The notes under the pieces: generated by a model | Told to the model about the DNA's origin: nothing | The model's input: only the letters and a program-made list of their open reading frames with translations | The model's database searches: none | Part shown: positions 1-8,698 of the stretch, piece after piece | Numbering within the stretch: position 1 is the stretch's first letter | Layout of the letters: every line of letters starts with the position of its first letter | Translations under genes and position numbers: made by a program | From: Cypionkella sinensis | Lineage (GTDB): Bacteria; Pseudomonadota; Alphaproteobacteria; Rhodobacterales; Rhodobacteraceae | NCBI RefSeq assembly: GCF_042646385.1 | Contig: NZ_JBHRTO010000001.1 | Location: 1,240,001 to 1,304,000, forward strand | Reading direction: 5' to 3' | DNA length: 64,000 nt

Positions 1-527
1 CCATCGACAATGGCATCGCTTACGTCTCGGAAGATCGCCGCAAGATGGGGCTGGCGATGGCTCTGCCGATCCGCTGGAACATCACGCTTGCGACCTTGCA
101 GAAATATCTGTCGCCGCTGGGGCTGATCAACACTGGGGCCGAGATCACAACCGCTTGGAGTTACAAGCAAAAGCTGAACATCCGCACCCCGAACACCGAT
201 ATCGCCGTGGGCAATCTTTCGGGCGGCAACCAGCAAAAGGTGATGCTGGCGAAATGGCTGAACATGGCCCCCGACCTGCTGATCGTCGATGAACCGACCC
301 GTGGCATTGATGTGGGCGCCAAGGCCGAGGTCCACGCCCTGATCCGCGCCTTTACCGCTGCGGGTGGGACGGCATTGGTGATTTCATCCGACCTGCCCGA
401 AGTCTTGGCGCTTGGCGACCGGATTCTTGTGATGCGCGAGGGCCGCCAGATGGCGATTATCGACCACGCCGATGCCAGCCAGGAATCCATCATGGCGCTT
501 GCCACCGGACAAAAGGACGCCGCCTGA
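1..527 (+). CDS. rhaT: Sugar ABC transporter ATPase, C-terminal fragment (RhaT-like)
   Basis: The reading frame is open from the first base, so this is the 3' part (about 174 codons) of a two-domain RbsA/RhaT-type sugar ATPase of about 500 residues. Visible are the family's EDRRKMG linker, the ABC signature LSGGNQQK and the Walker B segment LLIVDEPTRGIDVG of the second nucleotide-binding domain. It would power sugar uptake through the two permeases that follow. Its stop overlaps the next start by one base (TGATG), so translation is coupled. The rhamnose assignment rests on the mutarotase at the end of the same operon; from this fragment alone any CUT2-family sugar would be possible. Confidence 0.9.
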   Translation, partial: IDNGIAYVSEDRRKMGLAMALPIRWNITLATLQKYLSPLGLINTGAEITTAWSYKQKLNIRTPNTDIAVGNLSGGNQQKVMLAKWLNMAPDLLIVDEPTRGIDVGAKAEVHALIRAFTAAGGTALVISSDLPEVLALGDRILVMREGRQMAIIDHADASQESIMALATGQKDAA

Positions 528-1537
528 TGGGCCTGATTTCCCGCCTTTCCCCCGCCGCCCTGCGTATCCTCGCCCTGCTGGCCGTGCTGGCCGTGGTGCT
601 GATCTTTTTTGCCACCCAGATCGAGGGCTATCTGAACGGCCGTCTGTTCAACCGCATCTCGTCCTCGGTTGCCATCATGGCGCTGATCGCCACCGGGCAA
701 ACCCTGGTGATCCTGACCCGCAACATTGACCTCTCGGTCGGCTCGGTGGTGGGCTTTACCGCCTTTGCCACAGGCTCGATCATCACCAACCACCCCGATC
801 TGCACCCACTGCTTTTGCTCGCCTATGCCGCGCTGCTTGGCACCGCGTTTGGCGCGATCAACGGCGCGTTGGTGGCCTATGCCCGCGTGCCGTCGATCAT
901 CGTCACGCTGGCCACCATGGCGCTGTATCGGTCTTTCCTTGTGGAATATTCCGACGCCAAATCCATCACCACCAACAGCCTGCCAAGCTGGCTGACCGAT
1001 TTCCCCAACCTGCCGGTGTTCTCGATTGGCGCGATGGAGTTCCGCGCCGGTTTCACCGCCAGCCTTGCGGTGGTGATCCTTGTGCATCTGTGCCTGACCC
1101 GGCTGCGCCCCGCCCGCGCCCTGTTCGCGGTCGGCTCTAACCCCGAAGCCGCCGATATGGCGGGCATCGACGCCAAGCGCGTGGTGTTTGCCGCCTTCGC
1201 GCTGTCGGGCCTGATGGCGGGGCTGGCGGGCTTCATGTTTCTGGCGCGTTTCGGCACCATCACCGTGGTCGCAGGGCTGGGGTTCGAGTTGAAATCCGTC
1301 GCCTCCTCGGTCGTCGGCGGAGTCAATATCTTCGGCGGTTCCGGCTCGGTGATCGGGGCGTTCCTCGGCGCGATCTTGGTGGATCTGCTGGAAACCAGCC
1401 TTGTCCGCTGGGCGGTGGTTTCCGAATTCTGGCGTGAGGCCGTCCTCGGCGCGTTGATCCTGCTCGCTGTCGCCACCGACACCCTGCTGTCGCGCCGCCT
1501 GGCCCGCCTGCGCGCCAAGAAAGGAGACACCAAATGA
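527..1537 (+). CDS. rhaP: Sugar ABC transporter permease 1 (RhaP/RbsC family)
   Basis: A 336-residue, very hydrophobic CUT2-family inner-membrane permease. The TRNIDLSVGSVVG segment near residues 65-75 is the hallmark of RbsC-like permeases, and the cytoplasmic loop GSNPEAADMAGID (about 205-215) is the usual coupling region. It should form a heterodimeric channel with the next permease and the ATPase upstream. Start and stop are both coupled to the neighbours by short overlaps. The RhaP name follows from operon context; the substrate is not readable from the permease itself. Confidence 0.88.
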   Translation: MGLISRLSPAALRILALLAVLAVVLIFFATQIEGYLNGRLFNRISSSVAIMALIATGQTLVILTRNIDLSVGSVVGFTAFATGSIITNHPDLHPLLLLAYAALLGTAFGAINGALVAYARVPSIIVTLATMALYRSFLVEYSDAKSITTNSLPSWLTDFPNLPVFSIGAMEFRAGFTASLAVVILVHLCLTRLRPARALFAVGSNPEAADMAGIDAKRVVFAAFALSGLMAGLAGFMFLARFGTITVVAGLGFELKSVASSVVGGVNIFGGSGSVIGAFLGAILVDLLETSLVRWAVVSEFWREAVLGALILLAVATDTLLSRRLARLRAKKGDTK

Positions 1538-2484
1538 GCCGCCTGTTCTCTTGGGAAGGATTCCTGTTTGCCTGCCTTGCGGTGATCTTCACCTTCAACG
1601 CCGTGGCAGCACCCGATTTCCTCAGCATTTCCAACCAGATCAATCTGTTCCAGCTTTCCATCGAGAAGATCATTCTGGCGCTGGTGATGACCTTCGTGAT
1701 CATCAACGCCGAGATTGACCTTTCGGTCGGCTCGATGATGGGTCTGTCGGCCTGCACCTTTGGCTATCTGGTGCAGATGGGCACCCCCGCCCCGCTAGTG
1801 ATCCTGATCTGCCTGGCCATCGGCGTCGCGGGCGGGTTTTTCAACGGCTGGTTCACCGCCCGCCTTGGCCTGCCCAGCCTTGTCGTCACGCTTGCCACCC
1901 TGATCGGCTTTCGCGGTCTGGCCCGCGTCATGCTGGAAGATCGCGGCATCGGCGGCTTTCCCGATTGGTTCGCGGCCCTTGGCCAACGCGGCCTGATCGG
2001 CCCCGTGCCCTTCGCGCTGATCGCCTTTGTGGCGCTGTTCGTGGCGCTGTACATCCTGCTGGAACGCTCGGGCTTTGGCCGCAAGACCTATGTGATCGGA
2101 TCAAACCGCGATGTGGCTGATTTCGCGGGCATCGACACCGCGCGGCACAAGATCATCATCTTCACCATGTCCGGCCTTGCCGCCGCATTCGCAGGCCTGC
2201 TTTACGCCGCCCGTGTCGGGGCCGTGCGTGGCGATGTCGCGAGTGGCTTCGAGTTGGACGTGATCACCATCGTCCTTCTGGGCGGCGTCAGCATCTTCGG
2301 AGGCAAAGGCACGCTGGTGGGCACGCTGCTGTCGATCCTGATCGTGCTGAACCTGCGCAACGGCATGGCGCTTTTGAACATCACAGGGCATATCCAGACT
2401 GGGGTGATTGGCCTGTTGCTGATCGCCTCTGTGGTCATCCCACGCATCAAACTCCCCTCCCTCAAACCCGAGGCCGCCGCATGA
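1534..2484 (+). CDS. rhaQ: Sugar ABC transporter permease 2 (RhaQ/RbsC family)
   Basis: A 316-residue polytopic CUT2 permease, the second half of the transmembrane channel. It shows the family segment NAEIDLSVGSMMG near residue 60, the loop GSNRDVADFAGID near 190 and the C-terminal GGVSIFGGKGT. It overlaps the upstream permease by four bases (ATGA) and the downstream regulator by four bases, which indicates one polycistronic message. Two non-identical permeases per operon is the usual arrangement for rhamnose (RhaP/RhaQ) importers. Confidence 0.88.
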   Translation: MSRLFSWEGFLFACLAVIFTFNAVAAPDFLSISNQINLFQLSIEKIILALVMTFVIINAEIDLSVGSMMGLSACTFGYLVQMGTPAPLVILICLAIGVAGGFFNGWFTARLGLPSLVVTLATLIGFRGLARVMLEDRGIGGFPDWFAALGQRGLIGPVPFALIAFVALFVALYILLERSGFGRKTYVIGSNRDVADFAGIDTARHKIIIFTMSGLAAAFAGLLYAARVGAVRGDVASGFELDVITIVLLGGVSIFGGKGTLVGTLLSILIVLNLRNGMALLNITGHIQTGVIGLLLIASVVIPRIKLPSLKPEAAA

Positions 2485-3197
2485 CCGATCCCATCCGCAT
2501 CGAGTTTGAAACCCCAATCCAGCGCGAATCCGTCGCCGAAATGGTGGTGCGCCGCATCCTCGACATGGTGAAATCCGGCGTGCTGAAAGCAGGCGACGCG
2601 CTGCCACCCGAGCGTGATCTGGCACTTTCGCTTGACGTATCAAGGCCTTCGGTGCGCGAGGCGATGCGCGGGCTTGCCGTTTTGGGCGTGGTGAAATCGC
2701 GCCAAGGCGGCGGGGCTTACATCAGCGATCTTGGCCCCGATGCCCTGCTCGGCCCGCTGCAATTCTACCTGTCGCTTGAGCAGATGAACATCCGCGAGCT
2801 GTACGACGCGCGCGCGCTGATCGAATCCGATGTCGCCCGCCGCGCCGCCGTCAACATCACCGAGCCCGATCTGGCGCGGCTTGAAGCACTGCTCGCGACC
2901 CAGCACGACACCATCGGCGATGCTTTGGCGTTCCGCAAATCCGACTTCGAGTTTCACGAAATCATCTGGATCGGCTCGGGCAATGCCTTTCTGAAGCGCA
3001 TCGGCGAAAGCCTGAACGTGATCGGCCTTGAATTCCGCAAACGCGCCTCGGAACGCCCCGGCGTGTTGCAGCAATCCTTGCAAGATCACCGCCGTCTGCT
3101 GGATGCGCTCAAGGCCCGCGACCCTGCGGCAGCGGCGGCGGCGGCCGAGGCGCATATGCAGAATGTTTACCAATCCACCGTTGCGCAGGAAGAATAG
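2481..3197 (+). CDS. GntR/FadR-family transcriptional regulator
   Basis: 238 residues. An N-terminal winged helix-turn-helix (about 18-78, with LPPERDLALSLDVSRPSVREAM) is followed by an all-helical FCD ligand-binding domain (about 95-225) with a plausible metal-binding Asp/His set around DFEFHEI and DHRRLLDAL. It sits inside the sugar operon, overlapping the permease by four bases, so it is probably a local repressor relieved by the sugar or a catabolic intermediate. Known rhizobial rhamnose operons use a DeoR-type RhaR, so a FadR-type regulator here is a difference. No operator is visible because the operon start lies outside the window. Confidence 0.85.
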   Translation: MTDPIRIEFETPIQRESVAEMVVRRILDMVKSGVLKAGDALPPERDLALSLDVSRPSVREAMRGLAVLGVVKSRQGGGAYISDLGPDALLGPLQFYLSLEQMNIRELYDARALIESDVARRAAVNITEPDLARLEALLATQHDTIGDALAFRKSDFEFHEIIWIGSGNAFLKRIGESLNVIGLEFRKRASERPGVLQQSLQDHRRLLDALKARDPAAAAAAAEAHMQNVYQSTVAQEE

Positions 3198-3198
3198 C

Positions 3199-4248
3199 AT
3201 GGCAAAGATCGGAGTCGTCGGCATCGGCTGGTGGGCCTGTTTCAACCACATCCCTACGCTGCAAGCCTCTGGCGATGTTGAGAAAATCGCCATCTGTGAT
3301 CTCGACCCCGCGCGGCTTGCGCTGGTTGGCGATCAGTTCGGCATCGCCGCGCGCTACAGCGACGTGGCCGAAATGGTTAAAGCCGAAGGCCTGGATGGCG
3401 TGATCATCTCCACCCCCCATATCGCCCACACCAAGCCCGCACTTGCCGCCCTGCAAGCGGGCGCGCATGTGCTGGTGGAAAAACCGATGGCCACAACGGC
3501 CGCCGATGGCCGCGCGATCGCCGCCGCAGGGATTGCGGCGGGGCGTGAGGTGTTGATCTCCACTGGCCTCAACTACACCAAATTCTCTGCCCAAGCCGCC
3601 GATTGGGTGCGCGCAGGGAAAATCGGGCAGGTCCGCCACGCCGCATGCCAGATGGGGTCGGCGCTGGATGATCTGATGGCGGGCGAGCCGATGCTGGAGA
3701 CCGCGAACCACCTGTTCCGCCCCCCGGCCTCGACCTGGGCCGATCCGGCCAAGGCGGGCGGCTATGCTTGGGGGCAGATGAGCCATTCGCTCGCCTGGCT
3801 CTGCTATGTCGCAGATGTGCAGTTCCAGTCGATCTACTGCCTTGATACCAAATCGAAAACCGGCGTCGATTACTACGATGCCGCGGTGGGCCGCTGCACC
3901 AATGGCGCCTCTGTTGCGCTGTCGGGGGCCTCGACCGTGCCGAAACAGCGCGGCATGCACACCGATGTCCGCATCTATGGCACCGAGGGCGTGATCTGGT
4001 TTGATTGCGAAGCAGGCCGCGCACGGCTGGAGCTTTCCCGCCTTGATGGCAGCAATGAGACCTACCAGATGGCCCCCGGCGAGGCCGATTATGACGGCAG
4101 CCTTCCCGTTAGCCATTTCGCCGCACTCTGCGCCGGCCGTCCCGTCGGCAATCCCGCCAATGGCGAAAACGGTGCCCGCGTGACCGAGGCGATTGCCGCG
4201 ATGTATGCCTCTGCCGCCTCTGGCCAGCCTGTGCAGATCGGGGCTTAA
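3199..4248 (+). CDS. Gfo/Idh/MocA-family NAD(P)-dependent sugar dehydrogenase
   Basis: 349 residues. The N-terminal Rossmann fold starts with IGVVGIGWWACFNH, and the family catalytic motif EKP is at 94-96 (VLVEKPMATT). The start chosen is the ATG one base after the regulator's stop, preceded by AGGA; a longer upstream frame exists but runs inside the regulator gene. Members oxidise or reduce hydroxyls of sugars, inositols or sugar acids with NAD(P). In this operon it probably acts on rhamnose or a related 6-deoxy sugar after import, suggesting an oxidative non-phosphorylating route, but the substrate cannot be read from sequence. Confidence 0.85.
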   Translation: MAKIGVVGIGWWACFNHIPTLQASGDVEKIAICDLDPARLALVGDQFGIAARYSDVAEMVKAEGLDGVIISTPHIAHTKPALAALQAGAHVLVEKPMATTAADGRAIAAAGIAAGREVLISTGLNYTKFSAQAADWVRAGKIGQVRHAACQMGSALDDLMAGEPMLETANHLFRPPASTWADPAKAGGYAWGQMSHSLAWLCYVADVQFQSIYCLDTKSKTGVDYYDAAVGRCTNGASVALSGASTVPKQRGMHTDVRIYGTEGVIWFDCEAGRARLELSRLDGSNETYQMAPGEADYDGSLPVSHFAALCAGRPVGNPANGENGARVTEAIAAMYASAASGQPVQIGA

Positions 4249-4249
4249 G

Positions 4250-5059
4250 ATGAAACTGTCGCTTACCTCATGGTCGTTCCCCGCCTGTTCACTGCAAGAA
4301 ATTGCCGCCATCAGCCGCGCTTTGGGGATAGGCGCGCTGGATGTCGGCCTGTTTTACCGCTCAGGTCTTAACAAATCGGAAATTCTCGCCGATCCAAAGG
4401 CTGCGGCCGAGCCATTGCGCAATCTTGGCGTCACCATACCGAATTACTACCATCTTTTCGGCGAGGGGATTGACGGCCAAAATCTCTCCCTCCCCGGCAC
4501 AATCGCCCAAAATATCAAAGACACTGAAGCCATCCTGACCTTTGCCGATGCCGCTGATATTGCTACAGTTTTCATCCTGCCAGGGGTGATCAACCCCGGC
4601 CAGTCGCGCGATCAGGCGGGCGGACAGTCGGCGGAATCGCTGAAAGCGCTGCTCGAAGTCGCCAGCCACCACAAAGCGCAACTTTGTATCGAGCCGCATG
4701 TGCAAAGCTGGGCAGAAAGCCCTGCCCTCGTGCAGCGGCTGGTGGATCAGACCGGGGTGAAATTGGCGTTGGATTACAGCCACTTCGCCTGCCTCGGCTA
4801 TCGTCAGGACGAAATCGACCCGCTAGCGCAGCACGCCGCCCATGTGCATCTGCGGCAGGCGAAAATGGGCCATCTGCAAGCCAAATTCGCCCAAGGCACG
4901 CTGAATTTTCCTGCAATGTTCGCCACCCTGCGCGATGCTGGCTATCAGGGCTACTTGGCGCTTGAGGCCGTGCATCAGGATTACATGAACACGCTGACCG
5001 AAGACGTGCTGACCGAAACCATCCTGATGCGGGATTGTTTCCAGAATTGGAAAGGTTAA
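4250..5059 (+). CDS. Sugar phosphate isomerase/epimerase-like TIM-barrel protein
   Basis: 269 residues of the xylose-isomerase-like TIM-barrel superfamily. It begins MKLSLTSWSFPACSL; strands typical of the fold carry candidate metal ligands: Glu in LCIEPHVQSW, Asp/His in LALDYSHF and Glu in LALEAVHQDY. The start is the ATG just after the dehydrogenase stop (TAAGATG). Relatives include sugar isomerases, keto-sugar epimerases and IolE/IolI. It is likely the partner of the adjacent dehydrogenase in the sugar pathway. The exact reaction is unknown. Confidence 0.8.
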   Translation: MKLSLTSWSFPACSLQEIAAISRALGIGALDVGLFYRSGLNKSEILADPKAAAEPLRNLGVTIPNYYHLFGEGIDGQNLSLPGTIAQNIKDTEAILTFADAADIATVFILPGVINPGQSRDQAGGQSAESLKALLEVASHHKAQLCIEPHVQSWAESPALVQRLVDQTGVKLALDYSHFACLGYRQDEIDPLAQHAAHVHLRQAKMGHLQAKFAQGTLNFPAMFATLRDAGYQGYLALEAVHQDYMNTLTEDVLTETILMRDCFQNWKG

Positions 5060-5061
5060 CC

Positions 5062-5376
5062 ATGCCCGGATACGCTTGGGTGCTGGAAGTCCGCCCCGGA
5101 TACGAGGTTGAATACCTCAAACGCCATGACGAAATCTGGCCGGAAATGCTGGAAGCCCTGCGCGAGGCGGGTATCCGCAATTACAACATCTTCCGGCATG
5201 GACTGACCCTGTTCGGCTTTTTCGAAACTGATGATCTGGAGGCGACCAAGGCCTATCTGCGCACATCGGAAACCGATAAGCGTTGGGGCGAATGGATGGC
5301 GCCGATCATGAAGATAGAGATCGACCCCACCACCAACTACCCGTATTTGCTGCCAAAACAGTTCTATATGGCCTGA
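5062..5376 (+). CDS. rhaM: L-rhamnose mutarotase
   Basis: 104 residues, the family's usual length, when started at the ATG two bases after the previous stop (preceded by GGAAAGG). It matches the RhaM/RhaU family: KRHDEIWPEM places His22 and RNYNIF places Tyr41 at the positions used by E. coli RhaM for interconverting the alpha and beta anomers of L-rhamnose; RWGEWM supplies the conserved Trp. The enzyme is a small cytoplasmic alpha/beta-barrel dimer. It closes the operon and is the best single clue that the importer upstream carries L-rhamnose or a close 6-deoxy sugar. The gene after it is convergent, with stops back to back. Confidence 0.92.
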   Translation: MPGYAWVLEVRPGYEVEYLKRHDEIWPEMLEALREAGIRNYNIFRHGLTLFGFFETDDLEATKAYLRTSETDKRWGEWMAPIMKIEIDPTTNYPYLLPKQFYMA

Positions 5377-7809
5377 TCACGCCTTGATCCGGCTGCCGGT
5401 CGGATCATAGAGCGGGGCCAGATGCAACCGAGCAGGCACCCGCTCGGCGGCAACCTCCAACTCATAGTTGCCAGAGGTCATGAACGCCTCATCCACGCCC
5501 TTGCTGCGCACGAAACCATAGCCAATCGGTTTGTCGATCGTATGGCCGTAGCCGCCGGACGACAGCCAGCCCACCCGTTCGCCATTGCGATAGATTGTCT
5601 CGCGGCCAAGCAAAATCACGCGCGGATCATCCACCGTAAACGCCGCCAGACGCTTATTGACGCCGGCCGAAACTTGGGCTTCCAGCGCCGCGCGGCCCAG
5701 AAAATCCACCCCCGATTTCATCTTGCAGGCCCAAAGCAATCCGGCCTCGACCGGCGTGTGATCCGGCCCGATATCCGCGCCCCAAGCGCGATAGCCCTTT
5801 TCCAGCCGCAAGGTTTCAATCGCACGGTAGCCCGCGTTCACCACGCCACCACCCGCCATCAACGCCTCATAAACCGTCACCGCCATGTCTGTCGGCATGT
5901 GCAGTTCCCAGCCGAGTTCGCCGACATATGTCACGCGCAAAGCCAGAACCGGGCAGCCCGCCACCGAAATCTGCCGCGCGGTGCTGAATTTGAAGCCATC
6001 ATTCGACAGATCATCCGGGCAAACCCGCGCCAGCACCCTGCGCGCTTCTGGCCCCATCAGCGACAACACCGCCGAGCCAGAGGTCACATCGACCAACTGA
6101 CAATTTCCAGACAAATTGCGGCTGATCCAGTCGAAATCATGGGTCGCAAAGCCGGTGCCGGTGACGATGTAAAACTCATCCCAAGCCCGCCGCACCACGG
6201 TTACATCGGCCTCAATGCCGCCCTTGGCGTTCAGCATTTGCGTATAGGTCAGGCTGCCCACCGCGCGATCCACATTGCCCGCTGTGATGTAATTCAATGC
6301 CTTGGCGGCATCCGGCCCCTTCAGCATGAACTTGGCAAACGAGGATTGGTCAATCAGCACCGCCCCCGACCGACAGGCCAAATGCTCGCGCCGCACCTGA
6401 TCCCACCAACCGGGGCGGCCATAGGAATAGACGTCCTCGGCTACTTCACCAACTGACAGATCGGCGAACCAGTTTGGCCGCTCCCACCCCAGCTTTTCGC
6501 CAAAACACGCCCCCGCCGCCTTCAGATGCGCATACAAAGCCGAGCGCCGGGTGGGCCGCGCAGAGCGCATTTCCTCGGATGGCCAAGCGATGGTGTAGTG
6601 CTTGCCGTAAGCCTCCAGCGTGCGCGCGCGCACCCAATCGGTCGATTGATGCACCCGGCCAAAGCGGCGAATGTCCACCGGCCACAGATCATAGGGCGCT
6701 TCACCCTTCGCGGCCCATTCCGCCAAAGCCATGCCCGCTCCGCCCGCCGAGGCGATGCCAAAGGCGTTGAACCCTGCGCCGACATAGAAATTCTTCAACT
6801 CTGGCGCCTCGCCCAAGATGAAATTGCCATCGGGCGTGAAGCTTTCCGGCCCGTTCAAAAGCTGCTTCACCCCGGAATGTGCCAAGGCAGGCACCCGCGC
6901 AATCGCATCATCCATGAACTGCGCGTAGTGGTCGTAATCCGAGGTCAGCAGGTCAAAGTGAAAGCCTTCGGGGATACCATTCACCGCCCAAGGCTTCGGG
7001 TTCGGCTCATAGCCACCCCAGACCAGCCCGCCGACATCTTCCTTCCAATAGGTGCGGCGATCCGGGTCGCGCAAGGTGGGCAGACCCGGCGTAACGCCTT
7101 CAATACGTTCGGTAATCATATATTGATGCTCGACCGAGACGAGGGGCACATTCACCCCCACCGAGCCCGCCAGCACCCGCGTCCATTGCCCGGCGCAACA
7201 GATCACCTTCTCACATTCGATCACCCCGAACGGTGTTTCCACCCCGCGAATACGGCCCTGATCCACGATCACCCGCGTCACCGGGGTATCTTCAAAAATC
7301 TTCACCCCGGCCATCCGCGCGCCCTTGGCCAAGCTTTGCGTGATGTCCGACGGATTCGCCTGCCCGTCGGTCGGCAGATAGGCCGCGCCGACCAGATCAT
7401 CAATCGTCATCAACGGCCACAGATCCTGCGCCTCTTGCGGGGTCAGCAGGTGCATCTCCAACCCGAAAGATTTCGCCGTGGTGGCCTGCCGCTTCACCTC
7501 CGTCCAACGCGCTTCATTACACGCCAACCGCAGGCCGCCGTTCATCTTCCAGCCGGTCTGCAGCCCAGTTTCCGCCTCCAGCCGTTTGTAGAGGTCAACC
7601 GAATACCCCAACAGTTGCGTGATGTTAGCCGAGGTTCTTAACTGCCCGACAAGCCCTGCCGCGTGAAAGGTGGTGCCAGAGGTCAGCTTTTTCCGCTCCA
7701 GCAGAACCGTGTCGGTCCAGCCGAGTTTACCCATGTGATACGCCGTCGAGCAGCCGATAATCCCGCCGCCAATGATCACCGCGCGGGCGGTAGTGGGTAG
7801 GTCAACCAT
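5377..7809 (-). CDS. Dimethylglycine/sarcosine dehydrogenase-like FAD and folate (GcvT) demethylase
   Basis: 810 residues when started at MVDLPTTARAVIIGGG, preceded by GAGGA; a frame 29 codons longer exists but runs into the upstream gene. Order: FAD-binding DAO domain (about 8-385; GGGIIGC dinucleotide motif at 14-20), FAO_M middle region, then GcvT and GcvT C-terminal barrel (about 440-805). His49 in TTFHAAGLVG matches the histidine that carries covalent FAD in mammalian dimethylglycine dehydrogenase. The family removes an N-methyl group oxidatively and hands the formaldehyde unit to tetrahydrofolate. It is the last gene of the apparent soeABC transcription unit, 7 bases after a kinase-like gene. 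N-methylated glycine, taurine or a related amine are all possible substrates. Confidence 0.85.
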   Translation of the reverse strand: MVDLPTTARAVIIGGGIIGCSTAYHMGKLGWTDTVLLERKKLTSGTTFHAAGLVGQLRTSANITQLLGYSVDLYKRLEAETGLQTGWKMNGGLRLACNEARWTEVKRQATTAKSFGLEMHLLTPQEAQDLWPLMTIDDLVGAAYLPTDGQANPSDITQSLAKGARMAGVKIFEDTPVTRVIVDQGRIRGVETPFGVIECEKVICCAGQWTRVLAGSVGVNVPLVSVEHQYMITERIEGVTPGLPTLRDPDRRTYWKEDVGGLVWGGYEPNPKPWAVNGIPEGFHFDLLTSDYDHYAQFMDDAIARVPALAHSGVKQLLNGPESFTPDGNFILGEAPELKNFYVGAGFNAFGIASAGGAGMALAEWAAKGEAPYDLWPVDIRRFGRVHQSTDWVRARTLEAYGKHYTIAWPSEEMRSARPTRRSALYAHLKAAGACFGEKLGWERPNWFADLSVGEVAEDVYSYGRPGWWDQVRREHLACRSGAVLIDQSSFAKFMLKGPDAAKALNYITAGNVDRAVGSLTYTQMLNAKGGIEADVTVVRRAWDEFYIVTGTGFATHDFDWISRNLSGNCQLVDVTSGSAVLSLMGPEARRVLARVCPDDLSNDGFKFSTARQISVAGCPVLALRVTYVGELGWELHMPTDMAVTVYEALMAGGGVVNAGYRAIETLRLEKGYRAWGADIGPDHTPVEAGLLWACKMKSGVDFLGRAALEAQVSAGVNKRLAAFTVDDPRVILLGRETIYRNGERVGWLSSGGYGHTIDKPIGYGFVRSKGVDEAFMTSGNYELEVAAERVPARLHLAPLYDPTGSRIKA

Positions 7810-7816
7810 TTGATCC

Positions 7817-8689
7817 TCAAGCGTTTTCAAAAGCGGCATAGGCCGCCCTGTAGGTGGAAAGATTGCCTGCCGTATAGGCGGCATAATCGAAATCAATCTG
7901 AGAATGGATTTCGGAAACCATGCTCCACAGCGTTTCGCGCAAAGCCGCCGCTGCCTTCATCGCCTTGTATTTGCGCCACAATTCCGCATCCGGCGCGCGG
8001 TCGTAATAGCGCGTGAGCATCCGAGCCTCTTGTGCCGCGGTCAGCCCGTTGTTGGCAGCAAGCCCGCCCAGATCAAACAGCGGCGCATTGAAACCGGCAT
8101 AGTCCCAATCCACCAGCCACAGGCGCCGCCCGTCATGCAGAAAATTCGCCGGCAGCAGGTCGTTATGGCCGAAAACCAGATCAATCTGGCCCACCGCCAC
8201 CTCCAGCCGCGCCGCCTGCGCCAGAAGATCCGGCAGCAGCGCGGCATAGCCCGAGCCCGCATCGCGCAGAGTCGCCGCATAGTCGCGCAGCACATGGAAC
8301 ACCCAGAACACCATCGCTGGGCCGCGCAGATGCTGCGGGATATCGCGATGCGCCCGCGCCACCAGATCCAGTGCCTGATCCAGCACCGCATCATCGGCAA
8401 AATCGGCAGCAGTCAGGGTGCGGCCTTCGACAAACGCGATCACCAGCACACCTGGTTCATGGTGAAACACCGCAGGGGACACCCCGGCGGCATGGGCGGC
8501 GCGGCTGGCCGAGAGTTCGTTGAACCGCAAAATCTGATGTAGCGGGATGTCATCGCCGATCCGCACCACAACCTTTTGCGCATCATCTTCGGCGGTAAAA
8601 TTGACATTGGTGATGCCGCCGCCCAAGGGTGCTACCCGAACAGCGCCGCGCCAGATCGGCAGATTTTGCACCTTTTCCAGTGGAGTCAT
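7817..8689 (-). CDS. Choline-kinase/aminoglycoside-phosphotransferase-family protein
   Basis: 290 residues. The catalytic loop FGHNDLLPANFLHDG (about 170-184) and the metal-binding LVDWDYAGFNAP (about 195) define the APH/choline kinase fold, and the spacing resembles bacterial choline/ethanolamine kinases. A GTG lies one codon upstream, but AGGGAGG is correctly spaced only for the ATG used here. It lies 9 bases after soeC and just before the demethylase, so all are probably co-transcribed. It would phosphorylate an amino-alcohol or similar hydroxyl with ATP. Why it sits in a sulfite/taurine operon is unexplained. Confidence 0.75.
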   Translation of the reverse strand: MTPLEKVQNLPIWRGAVRVAPLGGGITNVNFTAEDDAQKVVVRIGDDIPLHQILRFNELSASRAAHAAGVSPAVFHHEPGVLVIAFVEGRTLTAADFADDAVLDQALDLVARAHRDIPQHLRGPAMVFWVFHVLRDYAATLRDAGSGYAALLPDLLAQAARLEVAVGQIDLVFGHNDLLPANFLHDGRRLWLVDWDYAGFNAPLFDLGGLAANNGLTAAQEARMLTRYYDRAPDAELWRKYKAMKAAAALRETLWSMVSEIHSQIDFDYAAYTAGNLSTYRAAYAAFENA

Positions 8690-8698
8690 CACGCCTCC

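Noticed and set aside
3109..4311. 400-codon open frame antisense to the MocA-family dehydrogenase
   Set aside because: The sense frame has the Rossmann and EKP motifs; the antisense is composition-driven.
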